DNA of 64,000 bases from Coturnix japonica (taxonomy: Eukaryota > Chordata > Aves > Galliformes > Phasianidae): contig NC_029527.1 of the NCBI RefSeq assembly GCF_001577835.2, positions 1,812,057-1,876,056 of the forward strand, read 5' to 3'. The notes below the pieces were generated by a model, which had not been told where the DNA came from, searched no databases, and saw only the letters and a list, made by a program, of their open reading frames with translations. This document shows, one piece after another, positions 1 through 12,700 of this stretch (positions are counted from its first letter, which is position 1; every line of letters starts with the position of its first letter). The translations under genes and the position numbers were made by a program.

Positions 1-116
1 CAAGCAGAGGCACTCCAGAGAGCAAGCTGGAGCGAACAAACCCAGCCTCTGAGCACTGAGTTTGTGTTACTTCTTGCATGCTAAAAAGTCTAAGAAACAA
101 AGTAAGGGTGACTTAC

Positions 117-233
117 CTTGTCAAAAGAGCGGAGATCATAAAGCTTCACCATTTCAGAATTGACTCCAGCAGCAAAAATCAATCCTTCTGGGTCAAAAGA
201 ACACACTGGTTTCCCCTGGAGATGCATTAAGCC
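117..233 (-). CDS. WDR82: WDR82 coding exon 5
   Basis: This 117-bp exon is 39 whole codons, residues 143-181. It runs from [17 protein letters not shown] through [13 protein letters not shown]. The acceptor is TTTTAG| and the donor GACAAG|GTAAG. It is the last WDR82 exon in the window, and the following intron crosses the left boundary. Confidence 0.97.
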
Positions 234-3200
234 CTAAAAACAGAGGATGTCCACCTTTTGATGAGGTGATGCTCAGATTTCTTCCACCACCCTAAGAGCC
301 CACTGTAAGCAGGTCAGAAGCATATAGGCTGAATTTCTGTTATGAATACTGACATTTTATCCCATTTCTAAGTCAGCCTCTCAAAAACAACTTGTCTACT
401 TCAGATCATCACACAGAGCTTCCAGTTTGCTGCAATGACAAAGTTTACACTGGAACACACTGAGATCTCATTACAGCTGTTATTTACTCAGAAAGTAAGG
501 AGAGGAGAGAGGATGTTGTAACTATTAGCACTCACAAGAGGCAGCAAAACAGTGCTGCTGGAATTGACAGCCATTTGCTACCAATTATGGCTGTGAAGAG
601 GGGGAGAAAAAAAGCTATTTTTGAAGCGGACAGAAACAGTTCTGGTAAACACCACTGCAGAACTTTCCATTGCAACTTAAAGAAAACTCAAACCTTCCAG
701 ATGTCATCAAAGCATCTTTATGTCTTAGAGTGAATTTTTCCTCAACTGACACTACAAAAGACTTGACATAATCTGATGAAAGTGAATATGATGTATGATT
801 TCTGTATACTGACTGGCAAGTCAATGCATCAGACAAATGCCTTTATGCAACTGTTCATCAATAAGAACACATCTTTGATTAAATCAGCAATACAGTTAAG
901 CTTCTACATTCAGGATTATACTGTCCCTCAGTAGCCTTTATTATTTTTTTCCTAGTTTAGGTCACCTTTTCCCTGAAGACTAAGCAGCAAGTTAGTTGAT
1001 AATCATACTCGATCAGGACATCCTCGGTTCCATAATGTTTCAGCTGCTACGGCTGCCATCTCATGGGCAAAGTGAAAATTACAAGCAACAGCTCCTCAAC
1101 CTGTTTCATAGCATTTGCTGTCTGCAGCTTTTTCCAGTTACAGCTCCTGGTATTATTATTCTTACAGCTCGAAACTTTGGTGTCACATCACTGTCACTGA
1201 AATTACAACCTTAGTATTCGCTGCAACTTCGAGATTAAGCTTCCTTCTAGGGCAGAGAGTTCTATTTAGTGAAAATGTAACCTTTCATTTCCTGTTCCAT
1301 TTTCAGCTGTATCACCTGAAATCAGAAGGCAGCCCTCTTACATGCAGCCCCATTGAGATGAGAGCACACTGCCAGGGATGAAACAGCTCAGGTGGAGATT
1401 TACTCCCAGTCTTCTGGTCAGTTTGGGTACCTTGTTTCACTCTATCTAAGCTTATTTTCACTAAAAGCAAAACAAAACAACCCCAAAATTCAGAAAACTA
1501 CTCTATCAAAACAAGTAAATAAAAATGATAGGGCTTTTCTTTGCTTTTAGGAAGCTGCATCTGCTCATAACCAGGTCTGATGAACAATAAAGGCAATGGA
1601 AGGAGTAAACAGACCATATGGCTACTATGATACTTTACATCATCCATTTTTTCATCCACTTTCTGCATGGGGTAGCAGCCCGATGTTTTATCAGCTGTGG
1701 TGTATCTTGCTCTTCCCAGTGCTTCTCCAGTACAGAGACATAAGTGGAAGCAAGAGGGGTTACACAACGTGACATGCTTAATTAAAATAATTAAGAGACT
1801 TTTTGAGACGAGACTTCTTGATCAAGACTCCTTCAGAACTCCAAGAAGGCGTTAATACTAATCCAGCGACAGTACTTGTATAGCAAGCAAACATCCATTT
1901 TGTATGTTTCTAACAGAAAAAGGAACACATGATTATAGGCATTAATTTGATATCTTACCTGGCAATTTGGAGAGCGAAGATCCCAGAGTCGAATAGTTTT
2001 ATCAAGGGATCCAGAAATAAAAGTATCATCCACTGGAGACATTGAAAGGGCAACCACTCTGCAACACGGAAGATAATATACATCAAAGACAGGCAGAAGG
2101 AGTTGATGAAGTAACTCCTACTTCATCAGTTTGCATACAGGCCACTACTCAACAGTTTTACAAAGCTAAATAATAATAACAGGACTGAATGGAGTGTAAC
2201 ACAACTCAGGTTCACCACAAACACCATCTCAGTCTCTCCTGAAATGCCCCTAATGCACATCTTACCTTTTGGTGTGCCCAGGAAAATACCGAATGTATTT
2301 GTTGTCATGCAGAGAGAGGTATCGGATTGTATCTGAAACCATAAACAAACCATCAGCTTTATCACACCATGAACTCAACATTATCTTCAGATCTGACACA
2401 CACTGGACTTGTTCCCCACAACAATGTTGCTGCAGTGAGCAAGCCTGGTCAACTGAGTTCAAGTCAACCTGAAACTGAATCAAGCTAAAAACAGACATAT
2501 AGCAACTTTGTTTCCACTGCAGAAGAGGAAGTCAAGCAACAGACCTGCAGTCTGAATATTTTAAAGGGAAAAATGTGTGAATTTACCCAGAGAGGAGATA
2601 AAACATGAACTTCAAGGCCACGACAAGACCATTGAAAACAAATTAAATGAGAGCAGCGTTAAAGCATTTATCAATTTGTAATTTTATTGAGTAAAGGCCA
2701 GAAGTACCCGGAATTTTGGAAGGCAGAGTTGAGGCTTTCAACCAAGATTAAAATCAATCTTTGTAAGAGGAAGCAATTTGCTGATTTATTAGAGCACAGA
2801 AGTAATTTCTTTTTTAACCTTTATATGCAGATGCATTTCAGCAATGAAACATGAGAAGCAAAAGCCAGACCTCTGACATCTGAAAGCAGCTTTCAAATGG
2901 GAGGACTAACAAAACAGAACCATCCAAATTACTTTTAACACTCACTGAAGGGAACCAGTTTAAGCTATTGCTAGATGGAAAAGACTGGCCTGGTGCCCCT
3001 GCTCCATACAGTGATGTGAGACTCCATACTGCTGTAATAATGAAGACTGCTGAAGCTCCAAGAAACCAAAGGAAAACTCAGAAGAACAAGAGTCAAAGGG
3101 ATGCAGTACACAGGGAGTATTTTAATAATCAAGAGCTACAGCATTTGGGGCTTTTAGAAAAGATTATCATGCAAAATTTGGGCTCTGTGGGAAAAACAAC

Positions 3201-6200
3201 TGAGTTACCATTTCTGTCTGAGATCAGAGTTCTGAACCACCCTCTGGTATTTGGCAGTAAAATTAAGGCTGACTTGATCAAGCAGGAAACACAGTGCTGG
3301 TGACACACCGCTCTGAATGGCTTTACATGATCTCAGGTGACTGTCTAAATTGAAGATCCCTAAAACCAGCAGCACATCCCATACTGACTGGGACTCTCTG
3401 GTTTTTCCTGTGAGAATGGTCATTACCTGAGATCCCAAGTGTTCTTGCAGAATACATCCTTCTTTGCAAATAATCCTGCGGTCCTTGTTGGCAGAGCTCT
3501 GTCCCAGGCAAGGCAGTGGCCTGTACAGTTATCTCCTGTACCGGGTGGTATCATAGACCCTCAAACTGTACAAACTACTACCTCAGCCTGGAATCAGGCA
3601 AGAGGAGCTACATCCCAAGGTCTTGAGGAAATCTTCAGAAATAAACAGATTGGTGGCAAGTCCAACACTGGGGAGTGAGAGATAGCACCCCAGTACGTTC
3701 CTGGGTTGTTGCATGAAGGGTTACCACACACCTTGCCCAGGAGCACACACATTACCTGCTACAGAATATGTGGACTTCTATAGCACTGTTGGTCTGACTA
3801 AACCTCACGGATTAGTCATTATAGCAGCATTTAAAATGTTCAATTATTAATTATAAACTAAAATAACAGCCAAGCCAGAGCTTCTACAGAGCAAATTCCA
3901 CAAAGGACAAGTAAGTTGGTTGTGAAATAGACTGAAGAGGCAAGTGCTTCCATTCCCACTCATAATCCTTTAACATCACCAGAACCTACTCCATCACTAA
4001 CTTCCTTATTTCTACACATTCAGGCCTGGCTTGCTCTAGTTTAACTTGACTTCCTGACTCTTTTAACTTCCACCTGCTCCAGATTCATATTCTCTTAAGT
4101 CTATTGACAACCTAGCACACGTGAAACACCAGCATGTCCACCTTTAAGCTCTGCATCTGCAAGGGAAAAAGCAAACCTACTATCTCAAAAATCAATGAGT
4201 TTACAAACTCAATGTCAGAACCAATTTAAGCAGAGCTGTGCTAATAGACAAAGTCAATGAAGAACTCCTGTCAGACATTACCAACAACACTGACACAAAC
4301 TGCTCAGAACCAATGGACTGTAATTTTTCCAGCCTTGGGAAGAAGCAGTGCCCTACAGAAGGATTAGCCATCTATTCTGTATTCTATATCCTAAACTGGA
4401 CTTCTAAATTAAATTCAAATCCTTTCATTGATTGTTGTGAAGGTCTAGAAAGCCCTTCAGTGTTATTGATTTGAAGAATGTGGCTATTGCAGATAGTGAC
4501 TGTGGGAGAAACAGCATGGAAACCAATTCTCTACATATGCCTACTGCACAGAAAAAAAGCAGTGGGGCTAATGAACAGAAACAAAGCTTATCTCAGAAGA
4601 GCTCTGCAACCTCATCCAGGTGTGGCTGGTGGTTTGCCAAGTCACCTAAGCTCTGTGTCATCTCTGCTGCAGAACATTCCCTTCCTTTGCCAGTGTATCA
4701 GGCATTTAGCCCACTTTCTGCTGCATTCTCCTTCTTCCTCATTTCACAAGAAGAACACAAGGCACAGAGGGTAACTGATTACAGTGGTATCAAACAACAA
4801 AATGAACTGTGAGCTTTTATTCTTCTTGAACTCCCCAGGGTCAAGAAGTGAAAGTTCATCTCACTCACAGCACCTACACACCTCACAACAGCACGCTTGA
4901 GAGAACTTCACTAAGCTGTGCGTTAGAGCTGAACATCAAATCCCCCGTGGCAGCACACTCACCACCTAAAAGCTGCTGCAAATTTTTGCCAGCCCTGCTG
5001 TTTACCCAGGCACATCACTTCAAATGCATGTGGATCAAAAACGCTGAACTACAGCAGATCACTTACCATCTATCTTGTTGGAGCTGTACACAACTGTGTT
5101 GGCTGCGTGTGTGTATCTGATGAGGTCCACTCCATACTTCTTACTGTACAGCGTTCTCTTTGGTCTGTTAGAAGGAAGCAGAAATAATTGCCCTCAATGC
5201 CACAAAGCTCTAAGTGAAACTGAGCCCATTAGCAGTGCCTCTTTTAATTACCATATTATGAGATCGTTTCAAGGAGTCAGATGTTTTTATGCAATGAAAG
5301 AAAAGCGTTTGTATTTCATTTTCAAACAAGTACCTCAGTACTATCTCCTAGACCATCCCTATGCTTGAGTTCCCTGCAATGCCAACAAAATTCACTTATT
5401 AGTCTCTTTCCAACATTCATTTTCCCTACAGTGTCTATGTGAAGAGCTGGGGTAGCTAGAATAAGAAGCCTTTAATGCCAAGCAGCACTGCCTCATCAGT
5501 ACCTTGCCAAAATCCATTTCTAATCCATTTGCCACATGTTTTAGATTCTATCTTTTTGTCCTATGCTATCTCAAAACCTCAGAGATCTCATTCAGATTGT
5601 CTTCCTGGTATTAAGACAAATACATAACAGTGCTATAAGGAAGCAATGGTAACACAGGGACTCTCAAACTGCTGGAGAACTATACTCAGATCCTATATTA
5701 ATTAAAGCATGAAACTCAAGTGTAACATTATGTGACAATATCAGAGACATTCTAGAGAGCAAAGACACACAGAACTGGTTGTTAAGGGTCTGGTAAGCGA
5801 GCAGTATTCTGCAGTAGTTAAATTGCAAAGGAACTGTAGAAGCAGCGGTGTATCTTTCTGCAGTAGCAGAAGCGAAAAGAGGCACGAGGTCTCTCCTTCC
5901 TCTTTCTTCTTCAGCTGAAGCAGCACAGTGGTTTCTGAGCAGGGCAATGGACCCAAATGGGTACTGATATCAACATAAGAAATTATGCAGTCTCTTTAGG
6001 GAGTTACTTCTATTCCAGTCCCACAAAATACCTTATTATTACAAATGGAAGGCAACAGCACACAAACAGAAACGAAACAACAGGAGCAGTTTAAACCAAT
6101 TCTGCTGCCAAAGAGCAGTTCACCAGACTACACCCTCAGACAAGGTATGTCTAAAACACTCAATTGCTTCCTTGTGTTGTTCAGCTCCAAAGCGACACAC

Positions 6201-9197
6201 CCAAACAAGAGCAGGAGCTGGAGATGTTTCCTATCAGAACAAAAGCAGACATTGATCTTAAAGATCAACTCTTGAACAGCAGAAGCCACATGACTTTACT
6301 TCAAGTGAGCCTGCAGGAGAGAAGCTTCCATTAACTGAAAGTCAATACAGCACAAATAATTCAAAGCCCACCCCCACTTCTACCACTTGCACCAAATCCC
6401 AACAGATTCTTCCTCAGTTCCTTCCAGTCGATTTTTACATTGCTTCCAAGATTTTCACTGATGCAAAGGAGCTACAAACTGAAAATGGAACACATATAAC
6501 ACACTTCCAAGTACAGAATTTAAGTCTAGATAACTAAACTCTGTAACCTATTATTTGTAGCCACCTCAGTTATGATGTTGAGTACCTACAAAACAGCTTG
6601 GGTGCGAAGGGATCTTCCATACTGTAGTAAAGAATACCTACACATACCAATGCATGCTCAGAAAGTCAATAATACCATGACTACATGTAGATATGTAGTA
6701 AGAAAGGTGAATATATAAGCCGATACAAGCAACAGCTGGTCCCTTCATGCACTAGATTGGCAATCTAGCCAGCCCACCTGCAAATCAAAGCAAAGCACAA
6801 AGCAAAAGTCTAATCTGCTATAAAGAAACAGAACAGGCAAGGCTGGTACTACAACAATTCCTGCTGGTAAAACCATCACCCAGAACCAGTCACCAAACAT
6901 CTGGTGAACACCATGGCTAAGCAAGAATCCAGCTCCATCACCTCTTGATTTGTATAAATAAAACACAATTGCTACACACTAAGATACAAACGGAACCCCT
7001 GCTAAGCCATCTTTGCATCACACCAGGGCTGCAGATGCACAGCCACGAGCCTCCAGCTGAAGTCCCACAGACTGCCAAACTGCCCCGATACCTACAGCCT
7101 GATGTTCACTTCCATGGCAGTGGTTACACAGTTCCTACATTGGTGTGGCTTATTTGAAGCAGCAAAGCGAACTAGGTGAGTGCATGCCTAGAGTATAACT
7201 AAACACAGATCCTGAAACATGGGCTACCTTGGTGAAAGCAGCCTGCCCCATAGAGCTGCAGCAGAAAGCCATCAATTTTCTACACTTACCGTAGGTTAAA
7301 GCAAACCTCACTGTAAAGCACACATCAGTATCAGCCAGAAATGGTGATGGAAGGGCCAAATGTCTCCCAACCCATCAAACGATTCTCTACAGGATTGAAA
7401 GGGTAAGAGCAATCAATAAAGTCTGCATGAACATCACTCATCCCTTCTGCTGCTGCGCATAACCACAATCAAGAATGCAATCCAGAGCAGACACCAGCCA
7501 CGTAATGTTACCTGCTCTTATAAAAATGAACACAAATTCACTTCAAGCAGAAGTCTGCGGTATCAGAGTGGGAAGAGTAACAAGTCTCACTTGAAATATA
7601 AGCTAACTAAACAGAAGCCTAACATATGATAAGTAGTCTACAAAATGAAGAGTATATGCAGGATGCAGTCTTCCAAATACACTGAGAATGATACCTTAGT
7701 CTGCCTGAAAAAGCAACAGGGCTACACAGACACACTGGACAGCAGAACAATTTCTCTTTCTCTCCCCTCATTATTATCCTGTCATTTTAATTCTCCATCC
7801 TACAGCAGATACACGGGTTTTCCTTTCACTTTCTGTACGTACGTGATGCTTAAAAACATTCCAAATATATACTGCAGAATCACAGAATCACCAAAGATGG
7901 GAAGACCTATAAGATCATCCAGTCCAACCATCCACCCATCACCAATAGTTCTCTCTAAATCGTGTCCTTCAATGTTTCTTGAACACCTCCAGGGTTGGTG
8001 ACTTCACCACCTCCCTGGGCAGCTCATTCCACGGCCTGACCACTCCAGCCTTAACCTCCCCTGCAGCAACTTGAGTCCTTTTCCTCTAATCCCATCACCA
8101 GTTACACAAAAGAGGCCAACCCCCAGCTCACTACGACCTCCCTTCATGTAGTTATAGAGTGATAAGGTCTCCCCTGAGCCTCCTCTTCTGCAGATTGAAC
8201 AATCCCAGCTCCCTCAACTGCTCCTCATAAGACTTGTGCTCCAGACCCCTCACCAGCCAAGCTGTCCTTCTCTGAACACGCTCCAGGACCTCCGTGGTCC
8301 CAAAACTAAACCCAGTACTCGAGGTACAGCCTTATCAGTGCTGACTACAGAGGGACGATTTGTTCCCTATTTCTGCTAGCAACACTATTTCTGATACAAG
8401 CCACAATGCCTTTGGCCTTCTTGGCCATATGGACACACTGCTAGCTCATAAAGACAAGCAAACCACATATATTTCAAGCCAGATTTACAGATTAAAATAG
8501 GAACACAGTATCATTGCAGTTGGAAAAGCCCTCTGAGAGCATCACCATGCACCCACTCCCATCTGACCTCATCCCTCAGTACCACATCCCCATAGTTCTG
8601 GAACATCTCCATGGAGAGTGACCCCCAACAGCTCCCCATGCAGCTGTGCCAGTGCCCGTCAACTCTTTTAAAGAACATTTTCCCAGTCCCATACTGGAGA
8701 AAAACACAGAACACAACTAAACCCCACTCGGGAATGGGGTTTTATCAGCATACCCCCAAGCTATTTTAAGTTACGGCAAGTAGACAACGCGCTATGTTCG
8801 CATTTTATTTATGGAATGGTCGAATCCTGCTGCTTAGCAGCGCTGCTCACAGCAATTACTTGTGTTTTAGTGAGGGGAAAAAGCCAGTTTGTATGCTCGG
8901 AACTAGCAGGATGCGATCCTTAAGCTGTGTGTGTCTCGCTATAAAGATATCTCCCCTCGGGCAACCAATGGGACCAAACAACGCTCAACACCCCCCAGCC
9001 CCTCACTGCTCCCACCCCCAGGCCTCACACACTCACTTGCCCTCCTGGCAGTCGTACAACACGATGGAATCGTCGTCGCTGCTGGAGATAACGGTCTCGC
9101 CGTTGGGGCTGAAGTCGAAGCAGTTGATCTTGTCCGAGTTCTCGCGGAACACTTTGGCCACGCGGAAGCTCCGCAGGACGTTGTCCGTCAGCTTCAT
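117..9197 (-). CDS. WDR82: WDR82, 5' part of the gene (five coding exons, incomplete at left edge)
   Basis: WDR82 is a nuclear WD40 beta-propeller protein. In the known family it recruits SETD1A/B to Ser5-phosphorylated RNA polymerase II and also works in PNUTS-PP1 termination complexes. The five exons here splice in perfect phase: 9037-9197, 5067-5164, 2266-2332, 1959-2058 and 117-233 (minus strand). They give residues 1-181, nearly identical to the human protein as I remember it ([17 protein letters not shown] at the start, RSFDK at the last exon edge). Every junction has AG/GT. The start ATG (9195-9197) has G at -3 and lies in a CpG island. The remaining C-terminal propeller blades, about 130 residues, lie beyond base 1. 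Intron 2 carries let-7g on the same strand. The gene is head to head with GLYCTK, as in mammals. Confidence 0.97.
234..1958 (-). other. WDR82: WDR82 intron 4
   Basis: AT-rich intron between exons 5 and 4. I see no second exon, hairpin gene or clear repeat in it. The short open frames here carry no family resemblance. Confidence 0.85.
1959..2058 (-). CDS. WDR82: WDR82 coding exon 4
   Basis: This 100-bp exon encodes [20 protein letters not shown] and then [13 protein letters not shown], a classic WD repeat ending in the Trp-Asp dipeptide (LWD). The acceptor reads TTGCAG|A and the donor CCAG|GTAAG. It ends in phase 0 at residue 142. Confidence 0.97.
2266..2332 (-). CDS. WDR82: WDR82 coding exon 3
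   Basis: This 67-bp exon encodes [20 protein letters not shown] and then TKR. It begins after a ...TTTCAG acceptor and ends AAAAG|GTAAG. Human has SKR where TKR stands, from memory. Phases fit the neighbouring exons. Confidence 0.96.
3506..3592 (-). ncRNA. MIRLET7G: let-7g microRNA precursor in WDR82 intron 2
   Basis: Read on the minus strand, this stretch is the let-7g hairpin. The mature 5p arm lies at 3564-3585 and starts with the let-7 seed TGAGGTAG, ending TTGTACAGTT. The 3p arm lies at 3508-3528 (CTGTACAGGCC...). The loop between them contains GGGTCTATGATACC and pairs as expected. Human let-7g occupies a WDR82 intron in the same orientation, so the host-gene context supports the call. 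It is probably co-transcribed with WDR82 and processed by Drosha and Dicer, with LIN28 as the known family regulator. The mature arm matches the vertebrate let-7g sequence as I remember it, with no change. Confidence 0.98.
5067..5164 (-). CDS. WDR82: WDR82 coding exon 2
   Basis: This 98-bp exon has acceptor ...TAACAG| and donor GATG|GTAAG on the minus strand. It encodes [18 protein letters not shown] and then [15 protein letters not shown]. It enters in phase 2 and leaves in phase 1, which fits exons 1 and 3 exactly. Confidence 0.96.
7875..8450 (-). repeat. CR1 LINE, 3' fragment
   Basis: Read on the minus strand this ends in the CR1 tail (GATTCTGTGATTCTG-type 8-mer repeats), preceded by the diagnostic GGTTGGACTGGATGATC-like block. 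The plus strand shows AGAATCACAGAATCAC, then GATCATCCAGTCCAACCATC. About 575 bp remain, so it is a typical 5'-truncated avian copy. It is same-strand with WDR82 and lies in its intron 1. It contains no intact ORF2 domain. Confidence 0.9.
8500..8728 (-). repeat. Second, more diverged CR1 fragment
   Basis: Plus-strand GTTGGAAAAGCCCTCTGAGA and later CAACTCTTTTAAAGAACATT follow the CR1 3' consensus with many changes. It sits about 50 bp from the previous copy and is clearly older or from another subfamily. Confidence 0.65.
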
Positions 9198-9600
9198 ACC
9201 GACGGGACGGGCCGCTCTCACAGGCGGCCGCGCTCAAAGCGGGGCGGGCGGGGCCGCCGAGAGGGCCGGGAAAATCAAAGCAGGCCCAAAGGAGAAAAAA
9301 GGGGGCGAGATAAAATAAAGCGGGGCCTGGCGGCTCAGTGAGGCTCAACAGAGGACGGGAAAAGGCGACAGGCTGCGTGTGGGCACGGTAAAGCGGGGAG
9401 CGGCGGGGCTGGGCCCGCTCAGGCCGCGGCGCGGCGGCTCCTCCTCATTGTGTCCGCCATCTTGGGCCGCCGCTATGAGAGGGGAGGGGCAGCGCGCGGG
9501 GCATGATGGGGCGGTGAGCGCCCAAAGCACCATGGGAGTGGGGACGGAGAGGGGAGGGGCGGCCGCCATTTTGAAGGAGGCAGTGGGAGGGATTTGTGGT
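9030..9600. promoter_or_regulatory. WDR82: CpG-island promoter of WDR82
   Basis: A GC- and CpG-rich block covers WDR82 exon 1 and its upstream flank, set in AT-rich DNA. Two YY1-type motifs lie upstream of the ATG: CCGCCATCTTG at about 9454-9464 and GCCGCCATTTTG at about 9562-9573. Such islands are usually bidirectional, so an unseen GLYCTK leader exon or divergent non-coding transcript could start here; that part is inference. Confidence 0.8.
9037..9197 (-). CDS. WDR82: WDR82 coding exon 1
   Basis: This exon encodes residues 1-53 plus two bases of Lys54. It starts [11 protein letters not shown] and ends with CQEGK split across the junction; the donor reads GCAA|GTGAGT on the minus strand. 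It holds the first WD-repeat strands ([20 protein letters not shown]). Human has Ser where Asn6 stands here, from memory. The open frame runs a few codons upstream of the ATG, but the conserved protein begins at the ATG. Confidence 0.97.
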
Positions 9601-9719
9601 GGATATTGGGCTCGGTTCTGTCCATTCCTGTGTGGGGTTGTTGGCGTTATGACCTCAGCTCTTAAAGAATGTGAAGTGAAGCTCGTAGCGGGTGGGGAAA
9701 AGCAGTGTTAAGTCAATGA

Positions 9720-12700
9720 GGAAAAGGGTTGTGAGGCGGCCTTCTGTGGGGCTGCAGTGCATCCCTCAGGTTGGTGCTGGAAGGGTTGCCTCAGGTTTAT
9801 CGCTGCTGCCCTTGTTGCTGCTGTAGGTCCACCTCATTGGTTCATTGACAGAATTCCTGCTTTTAAATGCTGTTTTTAGTCATATTGCTACACTTACAGT
9901 GCTTTTAATTGCATAAAGCAGCCTTCAAGCAGTATTGCACCGACACAAGGGCTATGGCACTGTGCTCTTACAGCACTGACAGCACTTAAAGAACATCCAA
10001 GAAAGACACCTTGGCTCTTCAGGTAGGTGCTGTGGTGCAGACGCCCCTGGGCTGTCATTTTACCCATCATAAATACTGCTACCAAGATCTATGTTTGTGT
10101 TTCCCTACATCTCAAACCTTGAAGTGAAAATCCCCCACCAATTTGATGGTTTCCAGCCCCCTGCTGTGTTAATTTGAGAAGAAAAATGGAAATCTTTTGT
10201 TGTCTCGGCCTTCAATAAACTTAAAAGCAACGAAGAAAGCATCAATAAAAAGTAAAAGCCAAAGTTGCTTGTGTGGATGTTAATTGAGTTTTCCGCTTCA
10301 GAAAGTTTGCTTCAGAATAATATTGCCCTCTTGCGGTCATGCTGCGATAAGCCTGGGAACTTGGCAGCGGTCTGTACGTCGTCTAAACGTGTCATTATTT
10401 TACCTGTGCGTGGCTTTTAGTCAGTTAAACAAAAGCCTTTTTTGAGATGTTTATTTTACTGCTTGTTTTCTACTGCTCGTCCTTGCAGGCTTTGGCACCT
10501 ATCCTGATTCACCTCTACCTGCTGCGATGTCGGAATGATTCACCAAGTTTTGTTCTGAGGTGGATGCAGGACTTTAAAGCCTCAGGAGTCTCCACAGAAT
10601 GCACTTTCATTGCTTCGGAGTGTCTCAGGTTCAGCTGCTCCATTACAGGTCAGTTCAAAACCTACCATCGATTTTCACATCATGAAAGGCTTTAGAGAAG
10701 TTCAGAACAGCATGCTTCTTGCACAGTGTAAATGGCATCAAAGCCTGGATTATCTCATCTGGGCCCAGAAGATGACTCACTGATCCCATCATAAGGCAAT
10801 TTCCTTCAGAACACCTACAGTACTTAGCCAGGTTTTAGAGCTGTATAACACCGTGGGCTGTTGATTTGATAATGTAGATGGTACCCCTGCAAAACTAGTT
10901 AATAGGAAAAAAAAGGTTTAATTGCTGCTTGAGTAATATTGATCAAATGCAGTCATTCTACATATGCGTTTCTATATTAGGCACCACTGTAACTTGCGCA
11001 ATACAAACAGGCCTGTGCTTGCATTAGCTTGGATGGGTGGATGTGAACTTCCAAGAAATGTTTCTGGAAAGAACACTACTTAGGTGAATACATTTTCCCC
11101 GGACTCTGCTGGGAGGGATGATTCAGTGGGTGACAGCTGTGTCTGAAGACTTGTGTAGAGCACCTGAATCCTACAACTTAGCATTGCTCTGTGGACTTCT
11201 GAAGCTAAATGTGATGCTCTGGAATCCCTGCTTTTGTAGTATGTGACCTCAGAAGTGTTGGTGGGAGGGGACCTCTGGAGTTATCTCCTATCATGGAGCC
11301 CATAGCATCTCTCCCTCCCTGATCCAGTGCTGTGCTATTCTCCCTATAAAGATCTTTTTGCTCATGTCTGATATGAACATCTCAAGTTGCAAACTGTGGC
11401 CATTTTATACTTCCTGCCACTACCAGCATCTCATATCTGTTGTCTTCACAACCTCCCTTCAATTAATTGTAGCTATGATCAGGTTGATCATAAGTTGGTT
11501 GTACCAGTTGGTTTTCAGCCTTCCCTGGTGCATGTAGATCTTGTCCCTGCAGCAAAACCTCACGCTTATTGCAGTTTATTGCAGTGACTCTGGAAGGTAA
11601 CTTTACTACTCAGTGCATTCCCCCAGGTTAGTGTTAGTGGGATACAGAATTAATTAATATTACTAAATAATCAGTGTCCCCAGGTGACTAAGGAAGCTGT
11701 GGGGTGAAATAAACCCCAACTGAAACCCAGGACTTCCTTGTTCATTACCAGCTGTCATCTGGACACAGAGCCACTGATGTCTGTGCTCGGAGCCCAGTGG
11801 TCGAGGTGTTTTGCAGCCAGCATAACAGTACATTTACTCAGCCAGAACTTCTTCAGCTTGCTAATGAGAGCGATGTCACTGAAGTCAAGGTAGATCACGT
11901 CTGCTGCTTTCTGCTTTCCCCATTGCCTATCATCTCAGCCTAGAGGGCAGGCATAATTGTCATCCTGTGACTGATTAATATTCCTTGCTTTTTGTCTTCG
12001 TGTTATTTTCAACTAAGGAGCTCATATTTTTTTTGCTCTTCATTCCAAAGAGCATGCCCTTGTATTCTGCAGGACTGAATTTCAAGTCCTTTCTATTATT
12101 TGAGTCCTCAAGGCTGGCAACTTTTCATCTTCTCTAGAATACTATGATCCTTCCCCATATTCTAAATGACTCTTCACTTTGATTGTGAGTTGACTCAGAA
12201 CAGGGAGTTTGAGAAATTACAACATGAAAGGAAGTAGACTTGGCATGGACTTGGCTTCAGGGTAGTACTGTTCTGCATTTAGCTACAGAAGGATTCTTAG
12301 TGAAAAATTTTTCTGCCCTACAATCCCCAGTGCAAGGGAAAATCATTTCCAAAAGGTATATAGGCAGTGAAGGGAGTGTGACCTAGAAAAACTAGTAAGA
12401 TGCATATGTCAAACACAGTTAATTTTTTTTACTAATGATACTGATCTTTGTATATAAAATGCTGAACTGAACACTTATCTTCTCTGTATTCAGCCTTAGG
12501 CTGCGTTCCTCATCAGAGGCAGAGAGACCCTGTTGACATTTTCCTGGTGAGTAAATCAGTCATGAGAGCAACATATTTCTTTTCTAAGAAACATTTGGAA
12601 AGCCATCTATTAGAAATTAGGGCTCCTGGGTTTCCCAGAGCTCAGCATATTCTTGAAACAAAGGTGCTCAGACTCATTTTTGCTTTTTCCCCTCCCTGCA

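Larger units (their letters stand above)
5165..9036 (-). other. WDR82: WDR82 intron 1
   Basis: First intron, about 3.9 kb. Two CR1 fragments (7.88-8.45 and 8.50-8.73 kb) lie in its promoter-proximal end. The remainder is AT-rich unique-looking DNA with no coding sequence that I can recognise. Confidence 0.85.
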
